Below, one piece after another: positions 42,058 through 54,000 of a stretch of DNA of 64,000 bases. The stretch's first letter is position 1, and every line of letters begins with the position of its first letter. This DNA is from Symsagittifera roscoffensis (Eukaryota > Xenacoelomorpha > Acoela > Convolutidae), in assembly GCF_963678635.1 (NCBI RefSeq), contig NC_087068.1, forward strand, positions 30,568,318 through 30,632,317. The letters are read 5' to 3'. A program made the position numbers and the translations under genes. The notes beneath the pieces were generated by a model that saw only the letters and a list, made by a program, of their open reading frames with translations, searched no databases and was not told the DNA's origin.

Positions 42058-45000
42058 GTGAGATTCAAATTCAAGCTTTTACTCACTAAAAAACCTAAGT
42101 TTAAGGACCATTTTGGACAATATATTTACTTTGAGTTTCAACAAAATTTCTAAAGCGACCGACAGCAAATGATCTGAACTATTATACCCTCTCTGAAAGT
42201 CTCAACTTTTAATTTAAAGAACTTACCAGTTTTTTCCGGGACTGAAAATGCCAGTTTTCACCGTCTGCACTGGGTTTTGCAAGGTAGTGAACTCTTTCTT
42301 GAATAAATGGAGTTACCAAGTGGTTCATGCTACGTGAAACATTCTCAGCGAGATTTGTGAAATGATTAGTGAGATAACTTTCCTAAACTCACCTGTTTCT
42401 TACATTTTCACCCGTTTTGAAGAAATTAGTGCGGATGATGAAAACTGGAATGTTCAGACCCGGAAAAAACTGGCAAGTGCTTTAAATTAAAAATTGAGGC
42501 TGTCACAGAGGGTATTTCTGATCATTTGCTGTCGGACGATAGAAAAGTTTTATTGAAATTCTAAGTAAACAGCATCCAAAATGATCTTTAAAGTTAGGCA
42601 TTTTAAAGGTAAGAAACTTAATCTGCGCTTAATTTTGTCCACTGGAGTTTTTTTGTGCTAGTTGAGAGGAGCGAATGAATTGGATGATCTGGAATCTCTG
42701 ATGAGGGAAGTGGAGGAGATAGACATCGGCAGGGCGTCTACCATGCCCCTGAACGCCACCCCAAACCCCACCACCTCATCTCACTCCCCCTCCGCCGCCT
42801 CTTACAGGGAAGTGGGGGGCAGGCCCAGGGCAGGAGCACAAGCACCGCCTACCTATCTCAGGTGGGGTTATTCTCACTTCTCGAGCACGGCGAAAATCCT
42901 CAGCCACTCAACGCCCTTAAGACCACTGTTCAAAACTGACGACTGCATTTATTGTTAATTTCTTTCCAATTCCTGAATAATCTGAATAATGAGCTCTCAA
43001 TTTTTGACAAGACAACACTTTTCGCGGACTCGGTCCTTCGGGCTTAAGGAACTCTCCCGTCTCAGAACAGAGAGTATAAGAAAATTCAACTATTAGAACA
43101 GTCTTCTTATGATTACTGTAGATTTCTAACTTGCTTATTCTAAGATTACTTATGATTCTAACTTTTCAAAGTGTTCATCAACGAAGTATCTTTGAATTGC
43201 AATTAAAGATGTTTTGAATTGGAAAACATAACTAAACTCATAAAACGGTACATAACTGGAACTTGTTTCAAGTTGAGATTGTTTTGAAATGTTAACTTCT
43301 TAAAACGTTCCCGACGCAACAACTCAAACGCATGAAGTATGCAGTCTACAAGTAAGTGTTGGCGAAGGTATCTATGATTTTCACCTGGAACTGATTTGAG
43401 AGAGGGCTATCCTCTTTTTTCATCGTTTTTTTGCGTTTAATTATTTATTTTTTGAGTTCTTCCACAGCCATAAAAAGACGGTATTTATCTAAAAAAATAG
43501 TTGCAGCAATTACAAGTTTTGAGGAAAAAACTTGTGTTTGGACAGTTATTAGAGAGTTTTGGCTCAAAGCTCGGAACCAAAAAAAATCTGTATTTGGTGT
43601 ATTGGCATTCGATATGTTTGTAGACAAACTTTAAGGCCATCAGGCAGACGCAGGTTTTGTCAATTAATGCCAAAATTAAACAAGCTCGAATCGCAAATGA
43701 GGGTTGACCTAGACCTATCACTGCTCGTATGGATCATTCAGAATCAAAAACAAAATGAATATGATGAAAAGAATTGATACAAAGTATATGCGAAAATATT
43801 ATCTGAAGCTTAGATAGTGACGTTAGAAGAACTTTGTTACAAGTTTTTTCTCAAGGTCCCCCAATTCAACTGATATTGTGGAAGAAGTCAGAAGTCTGTC
43901 TCGAGATCAACTGAGGAGAAGCAGCAGACCAGTGAACGTGGCAGGAGAATCGTCCAGCGAAGACAATGCTGCTGCACAAAGCAACAATGGCATCATTTCC
44001 CAATCAACCTCACCTTTCCCTTATCGAAAAAAAAAAGTTTTTTAAAACAACTTCCTGGGGGCAATTGCCTAGAGGACTGTAGGCAAGAGTATCGATAACA
44101 TTGAGGTCTTTTTTCGAGACGGCTCTTTGCTTTTTTGTGCGCATAAGTTGTTAATTGCCTTAGAAAAAGTAGTTTGGGTATCGCTTGAAAAGTGAGCTGT
44201 CGTGAAAGTTAGTTGATCTGCAAAATCTGCAAGCAAATGCATCATATTTAATAAAAAGTTGCAATATTCTTACAATATCTTTTTAGGTTGTCCGTAACCC
44301 TCGTTGATCGAGGCATACATCAAGGACATTGACTGAAATTGAAAATATTTCCATGAAAAGTATCATTACTGGTTTTCAACTTTTATCATAAAAGGACTGT
44401 TTGAAAGGAGGGGGAGGGGGTTGGTGACTGAAATGTCACATTTTATCTTCAAATGACCTTAACAAAGTGGGAGTTGCAGCTGTAGCTGAACAAGAGGTGC
44501 GCAACAATGCAGAGACACTAGATGATACTCAATACCAAAATATAATGTCAGAAGAGACCACAACTGGACGAAGAAGAAGAATAAGGAGAAAAAAGAGCTC
44601 TAAACCTTCAATTAGGTTAGCTTAACGAAAAAAAATCGGTATCATTATTCTGCTGAAGTTTTTTTTAATTATGTTTCGGCTTGAATGATTCGCATGAAGC
44701 CCTGAAACGGTCAGCACACAATATACTAATATACAACACGTCAGCAATCTTGAATTTTCACTGCTAAATTGAATTTTTAATGCCTAGTTATGGAAAAAAA
44801 AAGTTTTTTTTTGCAAGTTCAAAAAACTAGTTTTACAGAATTTTTGCTAAATTACTGGTGTTCTTGCTTTCTAGATTCCAGGATGAAGATGACTTTGATG
44901 GTGAGGGGGGTCAGGACAATAAACAAAAACTACCTAGAAGGGCCACACTGACTGGGAGGCCTCTTATGCCAGCAGTTGCTGACATCACAGAAAAAGTAAA

Positions 45001-48000
45001 ATGTGAAATATAAATGCTAGAAAAAAAAACAAGTTTAAAAAAGCTCTTAAAACCTACACACTGAATATGAACATCCTCAGGAGGCCATAATATGCACTAT
45101 ATAGGCGCACAATTTGGTGTTTGTAGGTCTCTGGAACCCAAAGACAAACCTTTAAACCTTGCCGGAACGATCTAAGAAAAAGAAAAACAAAAGAACAACA
45201 AGACTGCTCGTATCAGGGCGAAGCCTTGAATGTTCCGACTGCCTTTTAAGGCCTCTGGAGCAGTGATAAAATGAAAATTTAAATGTAATAAAGTAAAATT
45301 AAAAAAAAAATTAATTTGAGATTTTTTGTGAAAACATTCCCCCACACGTAATATTAAGTACAAAGTCATAAATTTTGCTCCTAATAACAAAATCAATTAA
45401 GGTATATCAGCTTCCTTGAACCAATTTGGAACGATTTATAAGACCGATTAAATCTCGCTCACGCGTTATTAGCGCGAAATATATCGCGCGTTAATTCTCC
45501 CAAGTTGACCAAAATGGCAATATTTAAACCCCCATAACTTTACGAAAACTAATCACAGATGAAATATCTTTTCAAATTTAAGCTCAAGACAACAATACCT
45601 TTCGAACGATATAAAAATTTCCGTCAAAAATGGCTAGTTAGAAAGTCGAAATTTGTCTGAAGAAAAAAACCCACCCCGAGCACAAATATTTGGTTATATT
45701 CGTATCGAAAGTCGGAACAACAATGAGAGCGTCCTTATTGCGACACCCAATATTTTTAAGCCCAACAATGCATAAAGAACAGTTGAGAAAGCAACTGTTC
45801 TAGAAAAGGAAATAATTCGTAACAAATAACGGTTTGCAACAAGGCATGTGCCAGGAGCGAACGCTTGCTCCGCTGCGCTTACAATCGGCACGCGATGAAC
45901 AGTGTGCGTGAATGGGCGTTTGTTGCTTTTCGTTCCCACTTTCAAAGAAAGTGCGGATTATTTATGCTTGAGATGGTATTTAATACAGTCAATTTCGTTT
46001 ATGTAGCTAAGTGTTTTGACGGAATTTTTACCATCTATAAGATAATATTGTCTTGAAGTCAAAGTTAAGAAGATAGTTCACCTATGATCACTTTTCATAC
46101 TAATATGGGGGTCTTAAATCTAGTTATTTAGTCAATTTAAGATAAATACATCTGTTTTTACTTCACATTAGCGTGTGGGGGGATGAATTTAAGAAAACAA
46201 AGAAAAAATTCCAATCATTTCGTCAATTTTTTAACCAAAAAAACTTATTTTTAATTGGCCTCAAAGTACAATCGGAACATTCAGGGATTTGCCCTGACAT
46301 ACAAGCAGTTTTTTTTCTACGGTTATGAAATGTGAATTATTGTCTCTCGATTATAATTAAAAATTGCCGGGGAAAAATGTAATACAGAACATTACATAAA
46401 GAAAAGTTCAAAAGTAAATGTTTCTGGTAAATAATTACTTTTGACCTTTTCTTTATGTTAATTCTTTATGTACAGGAAAGACATTAAATTTTTGGATCAT
46501 GTTAACTATTCCCCCCTCCCCCCTCCCTTTTATCATTTTCCAGAGTATCATTTTACAGAGATAACACTCTTCTTAACGTTTGTTGGGCTCTAAAAAAGGC
46601 CCATTTGGATATAATTCGGCCAGTAATTGCCACAGTATTTTCAGCGTAATTTGACTGAAAAGCAAATATCAACCGATTTTGTGGGTTAAAATATTGGACC
46701 CGCTTTTCGGAAAACAAATTACACTATATTAATTTTGCTAAAACTCTAAGCAAGTTTTTGGCTAAAATTAACCCATTTTGAGAGAAATTCGTGCTTTGAA
46801 ACTCTATGCGTTTTTTCAGGATAATTTAAACCAGCGCTGCACTGTTTTGAAGCAAATAAAAATTGCACAGCATTGTTTTATAAATATTTGTTTTTCACAT
46901 CAGACTAGATTTTGAGCAAAACGGACAATTTTAAGCTCACGTTTTTTTTAGTTCAATTATTGTTCCGACTTCCGCTACAAAAGTAACGGAATATTCGTGC
47001 TCGGGGTGGGTTTTTTTTCTTCAGACAAATTTCGACTTTTTAACTAGCCTTTTTTGACGGAATTTTTTTAATCATTCAAAAGCTTTTGTTGTCTTGAGCT
47101 CAAATTTGAAAAAAATCACTTCACCTGTGATCATTTTTCGTAAACTTATAGGGGTTTAAAAATTGCCATTTTGGTCAACTTGGGACAATTAACGCGCGAT
47201 ATAATTCGCGCTATTAACGCGTAAGCGGAGAGTCAATCTGTCTTAGAAATCGTTTCAAATTGGTTGAAAGAAGCTTATTTGCCATAAGTGATTTGTTACA
47301 AGGAGCGAAATCTATCCTTTTGTACTTTATATGGCATGATGGGGGATGATTTTTGTTAAAACAACTCCAAATTTAAGAAAAAAAAATTTCATTTTGTTTT
47401 ATTTCATTGAACTTTTTAATGCTATACTTATCCATAAACCTTAAAAAGCAGTCGGAACATTCAGGGCTTCGCCCTGATACGAGCAGTCTTGTTTTTCTAA
47501 GGATTTGAAACCATTCAGCGACATACGCAAGGTGTTTGAGATATTTTTCTTTTAATTTTTTTAAATAGCTTCTAATTAAATCTAAAATGTCATAATGTAT
47601 CCTCAGTGACCAGTTAGTTGTATGTTCCTACATTCTTGTAATTCTCAGCTCAGTTAATTATTGAAAATTTTATTTTTTTTGAGAACTTCAATGTATAACA
47701 GACGAGATTTTCCATATGAAGGCGAATATATGAACACACGTTTTTGTTCCGACTTTCGATACGAAAGTAACGGAATATTTGTGCTCGGGGTGGGTTTTTT
47801 TTCTTCAAACAAATTTCGACTTTTTAATTAGCCATTTTTGACGGAATTTTTTATATCATTCAAAAGGTATTGTTGTCCTGAGCTTTAATTTGAAAAGATA
47901 TTTCACCTGTGATTAGTGTTTGTAAAGCTATGAGGGTTTAAAGGTTGCCATTTTGGCCATTTTGGCCATTTTGACCAATTTGGGACAATTTCTGCGCGAT

Positions 48001-51000
48001 ATAATTCGCGCTATTAATGCGTAAGCGGAGATTTAATCCGTCTTAGAAATCGTTCCAAATTGTTTGAACGAACCTTTTTGCCATAATTGAGTTGTTACCA
48101 GGAACGAAATCTATCCTTTTGTACTTTATATGGCGTGTGGGGGGATGATTTTCATTAAAAAATTTCAAATTTTAGAAAAAAAAATTTTCATTATATTTTA
48201 TTCCATTTAATTTTTTTATGTTATTACTGCTCCATAAACCTGAAAAGGCAGTCGGAAGATTCAGGGCTTCGCCCTGATACGAGCAGTCTTGTTGGGTATA
48301 GTTTTTTTAGTTATAACGATATATTTTTAATAAAAAAGAAAAAATCAACAACTTCTTTTTATGATTTCAATTTAATTTTTTTTTCGGATTTTGTTGCTAA
48401 ACTGATATAATTCTCCATTTCTGATGATTTGAGACTTAAAATGTAGCGAGCGTACTTTTGATTTGCAACTTTGCTTAGAAATGTCTTTATTTTGGATACT
48501 TTTTCATCTTTAGTTGGGAAAGGAAACCGGCAAAGGCAGCAGTAGCAGAGGGCGAAGTAATTCCACTCCCAGCAGTCGCTATCTAGGGGGAGTATTGAGA
48601 CAGGACCCAGAAGGTAGGCAAGATATTTGGAATACCATAACACTGATTCCATTTAGCTTGTTTGGTTGAAAGTGTGTTATGTCGCTTCGATAATTCTAAT
48701 GATGAGGGAGGAAAAGATCCGCTCGTTGCCGACTCTTTTACGCTCGGAAGGTATTTAAAATAATAATTTGAAAGTCTGGACAGAAAAACTATCTGAGAGT
48801 TTAGTCCACTACACCACGTAGCTGCGAACTTTTCTTCGGTTTGCCCATGATTCAGTTTCTTTTGATCTTCAGATGGAAACCATCCCAAAATGAAGTATTT
48901 TTTTTTGTTTCAACCTGAAAATGTCTCATTTTTATGAAAACAGTTTCTCGTCAAGGATAGGAAGTCGGAGTTTTTAAGGCTCTGCCCTGATTTGAGCAGA
49001 GTTTTATCACTTAGCACTCAATATTGCTTGTGTGTCAATAAACAAACTTTTCATTTGCTTGTTTTCAAAGTCACGAATAACTTTTTCAATTGTCATAACT
49101 TACAACATTGTGCAAGTTAACGCACCAACAAAAAATCAGGTCTGTAACTTACCCTTATTTGACCAAGTTTGCTGTGTTGTTTGCTAGATTGTAGTTTTAT
49201 TTAACTTTCTACATGTCAAAGAGCGAAGTGGTTTTTCTGTTATTTAGATTGCGTGCTTCCTAATTGCGTACTTAAGTGAAATGTTTAGATCAGTTTCATA
49301 AGAAAATTTAGAGGTATTGATTTTTCGATGACATTGCCTTAAAAAATCAAAAAAGCATAAACCTTTTTTTTTTCAAGACAATTTTTAACCTGTAGTTTTT
49401 GGCGGATTTTTCTACAGTCTAAAAAATATTAATACCTAGTACTCGAAGCTAAAAAGCTAATTTAACAATTTCAAGGGTGGCTCTAGGATTTTCTCGAGTG
49501 AGGGGGGGGGGGGGGGGGGGGGGTGCGGACTTTGAAAAATTTGTTTTTTTATAGGTCGGCCAAATTGATTTTCTGAGATCTCCCAAAGGTTTAAAAAGAC
49601 CCTACTTTGATCAATTTTTAGCGCCGCATGCAAAATTTTGAAAAATCATGCAAAAAAGGTGTTTTTAAGAATTTTTTGGAAAATTTTGACCAAAAACATG
49701 CGGTTTTTGGCCACGTTCTCCCTCGAAACTAATATATGTTGGCGCCAAAAACGCCTTTAGATATTTTTAAAATCCTTCGCAAATGGATATGTCAAATGGA
49801 TATGTCAAAACACTACAAAGGGGGACCCTTTGGGACGGCAGGGGGTCGAATCCCTGAAAAGAAGAAAGCTCCTGCCCTTCCCCCCCCTATATCCGCCCCT
49901 GGTCATTTTTGGCAAAGGTATTTATTGGCATTTCAAAATGTGACTACTTTGACTTCTCTAACTAAATTTGAGATAGATACGCGTGATTACTTTGCGCTAT
50001 TTAAGAGAAAGCGGCAAAAAAAAACATTTCAAAGTAATTTACAGCAAGCAATTGCAATTTGCTCTCCTTATTTTGTTACCCTGCGCAAAAATTTATCACA
50101 TTAAACTTTCCATAGCGTGTGGGGCAATAAAGTTTTTTTTTCTGCAACTCAAAGCTGTCTCATTTTTTGAATATTTAATTTAAAAAAAAATTGACAATAG
50201 TTTTTCATCGACGTTAGAGGCCAGTCAAAAAAATCAATTCTTCGCTCTGGTACGAACTTTCACTTGAAATTATTTCCACGGTTTGACCAAAATTTTTGCC
50301 ATACACTTCCATAGGCATAAAAAATTGTATTAAATCTCTATAAATGAGAATTGTATGACAAAATATTCCGTAAAAAAAAACTTTTTTGTGTTGTGTTCCT
50401 AACCGAACAGAAGTGACAAATACCAACTTACAACATTGGTTGGACGCTTTTGTTTTAAAAGCGAGTCACTAAAGGTTGGACGCTTTTGTTTTAAAATTTC
50501 ATAGGAAAAGACCTGCTTTTTTTTAAGAGTTGTCTAACACAAATCATATAACAAAAGTAACAACTTTTATAATTTGGCAAAGTTTTTCAATGTTGAAAAA
50601 CTTCAAATATTGAAATTCTAATTAATCAGGGATTAATCAAAGCATACATAAACATGCTATACAAAAGAAAGTTTTTTCAATTTTTTTCAGTTTTTGATAA
50701 AAGTTCTTTTGCGAGAAGGAAGGAATAAAAATCCAACATTCGTGTATCCAGGACTACGTTATGCATTTAGTAAATTAAATTTTGCATATAAAGTTTTTTC
50801 TATGAAGTCTTTGTTTGTGTCAAAAGTTTAGGGGCACTTAGCATAGTGGTAAGGCGGTCGCTTTAGAATCGTCAGATCGTGTAATCGATCCCATGCCATG
50901 GCAATGATAGTGTGTGAAGACGAGCTCTCACTTGACCTCTAGCTTCAGGTCTACCTCAACCTGGCCAAATTTGGCTGCAATAGTGGTACCACGTGAAAGT

Positions 51001-54000
51001 TCTAGACGCACAAAAAACGGCCTTGAGTCGCAAAAATAGAGCTTCGCTCAACAAAAATGACACAGTCTGGAATGTGGGGAAATAATACAAACGGACTATC
51101 CTCGACAGGACTGTTAAGGCCTACTGATAGCTCCTCTGCGATTCGCAGGAACTACAATTAATTAAAAAATTGTTTTGCTGTTGAAAAAAGCTTTGCGGCA
51201 ATTTCGAAACTATTTGAAAAATTATTTGTTGCCGTCATCAAAAAATGCCTATCATGCTTTTTCCGTATATTTTCTGTATGTGGAAAGTGTATGATAAGCA
51301 TTTTTTTCCATACACTTGATGTATTGAAATGAAAGATAAACATTTTTGGTGTAAGGAATTGTATGGTAAGCATTTTCGGTGTGTAGAGATCAAACCGGGC
51401 CGCTAATTGGAATGTGAATAACACTATAACAGGTATTGGCGCAGGGATTGCATCTCTGAAAATAAAGCCATTGTTGTCATATGAATGAAATTTGAAAGTT
51501 GCTAAGCAATTGGAACTGAAGTTGTTTTCTCAAGAAATAGTGGACCGTAGACCCAATACGGAACCCACTGGTCTGATCGTTCCTTCATGGGCAGTGCTGG
51601 ACTTGGATACTGGAAAATTGAAGCCAGATGCTGCGTCCTTCCGAGACTATCAGACATTCGGGAGACCAGTGCTCCCGGAAGCAGACACTGTCGTCGAGAA
51701 CTCGGAAGGAAGTGAGTTGTGATTTGAACAAAAAGGTTAATTTCAGCGACCGCGACCTAAACTTCAGTTACACGAAGTCATGCCACTATGGTGACTAAAT
51801 AGACCCAACTTATGCCAGAGTTTAGCTGTCTCCTAGTTTAAATTTGGCTCCGTGGTTTTAAGTTTTAGCAATTTGGTCCATATCAGAACCAGTTTTTAAC
51901 CAAAAAGATCTAAAGAAGCACTAGCTCCCTAAGTTATTCGTATTTATTATTTCCAGTAAACCTTCACAGTGATTACTTCTGGTTTTTCTCAAAATTTAAT
52001 TAGTTGGATAACTATCTACATTTTAAAGAAAACGCAGACGCTGTTAAAGTTCTTCGGCAACCATGTTTTTTAAAACCACAATTTCGCGCATGAAATAAAA
52101 AAATTTCTTAAAAAATTGCAGATTATGTGAAAAATAAATTGAAGTGCATCTTTTAAAGATGAAGTATTCTTGTTGTTGTTGCAGATTCGTTGGATGACAC
52201 AGTGCCAATTGAAATAGGAATGAGAGCAAGGGGTGGTGGCACAAGAAAGGGGAGGGGAACTAGTGTGGGGGAAACACACGCAGGGGTAGCCGTAGGAGCT
52301 GTAGGGGTCATAGATACCCCCAATCTGCTGATTGTTAACGATAAAAACAGACTCAATGTAAGTTTCGAAACACACAAGTCCTCACTAATTGCTTGGAAAT
52401 CTTTACTTGGTGAAAAAACGTAATATACACCAATCATTTTTTTAAGCTCAACCAACTTGATTTTTCTAGCTCAACCAAAACACTAATGCTTATTTAGCCA
52501 CAAATTTCTGACCAAAGTCAAAAAAGACCAGAAAGAAAAAATAACCAGAAAAACACATTTTAGAAGGATTTGATCAAAACATTCAGTTTTTTTTGTGCGT
52601 GTGCTATCCCTCAAATTTAGAATATTTAGGGTCGGTCAGTCAAAATTAAAAAAATTTAAAAATGTAGAATAGAACAAAAGGGCGGACCTTTGGGTGGTCA
52701 AGGGGTCAAATTGACATTCTTCGAAATTATATTAAATTGGCTATTAATGTAATGAAATTGTTTATATAATGAAACATAATGACCTACTTTCAAAGTTGTT
52801 TTCGTTTGAACAGGACTTGTAAGTGCCAAGATATCTATCTGATACTAAAATTGGTGACAAGGTAGCTTGTAGCTCCCATCTGAATTAAAATTTCATTTTT
52901 CTTAATTTATGTCTTTTCTCGAGATCTCAGGGCTCGCAAATTGCATAGAGGAGCAACGATGAAGTCCCTGCAGCTCCTCTGTCTCTCAAGCAAATGTCGG
53001 CGGTTCATGACTCACCATGAGTAATCCTTGTTGGGGTCTTGGTGGAGTAAAATTGAATTTCCCATCTGAAGAAAGCTGATGGTTGTTAGATAGTTGTGAT
53101 TGAGCTGTTTTATATTTTTAGCACTGATGTCTTTGACCTCTGCATAATTGATAGAGAATTGGAATGAAGTTATGAAAAGATCATTCACAGTGAATTGAGC
53201 TAGTTATTACACGAGTTCGCTTTCAATCGGAAGGTCGGATGTTCGAGGTCCACCATGATCCGTGCTCGTTGCTTGAGGGTGAGGCAACATAACCCAGCCC
53301 AGAAAAATAAACAAAAAAAGCTTGCAGTTCTTACGGAAGAGCTGAACAGCTCGTAGGTTGTTCCGTTCTTTTGTGGATAAGAAGTCTAATGTTTGTAGCC
53401 TTTAGATCCAAAAAATCTGGCAGGGAGACAGGTGGGAAATCTCTGCGTCTACCCCATGGTACAGCAGCAGCAGGCGTGATGGACGACCTTCCCTCCAGCA
53501 GTTTCTCAAACCCCACCGGACAACTGAATGACTGTGAGTCATCCTTTTTGTCGAGTATCAGCTGACAGTTTGAGTGGAAATTTACCATATAACTAGCCGA
53601 GATTTGTAAATATAATATATATCAGTTCTCCTTCGTATCTAGTGCCATTTTTGGTGACTTCGGAACCCTTTTGCGACTCAATTTCAGCCTTCAAATTGTA
53701 CACGGTAGAATTAATTGAAAAATTCTGCTGCTAATTGTAATATTTTAAATCTGGCGGAAAAAAGTTTTGTCAACTTGACAAAACATATCTTTCGGAGAAA
53801 ATATAGAAATAAACAAGGTTAATTAACGAAAAAACTTTGTTTGGCAGTCAGCAAATACATGCATAGTAAAAATAGACCCACCATCGCTGGGGCAAGAGGG
53901 ATTGGGAGTGTCTATGCCTACAACAATTTCAACAGCAACAGAAGCAACAAAAACTACCAAGGCCACACTAACACTATGACTCTGAACATTGAGAATGATG

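Noticed and set aside
45865-46056. 63-codon frame in SLC4 intron 5
   Set aside because: It crosses repeat R4 flanks and has no splice support on either side.
49736-50104. 122-codon + frame
   Set aside because: It spans the right border of the hAT-like MITE and unrelated sequence, so it is not a gene.
50831-50905. Possible functional tRNA gene
   Set aside because: A and B boxes are present, but no 3' acceptor half pairs with the start; it is a SINE head.
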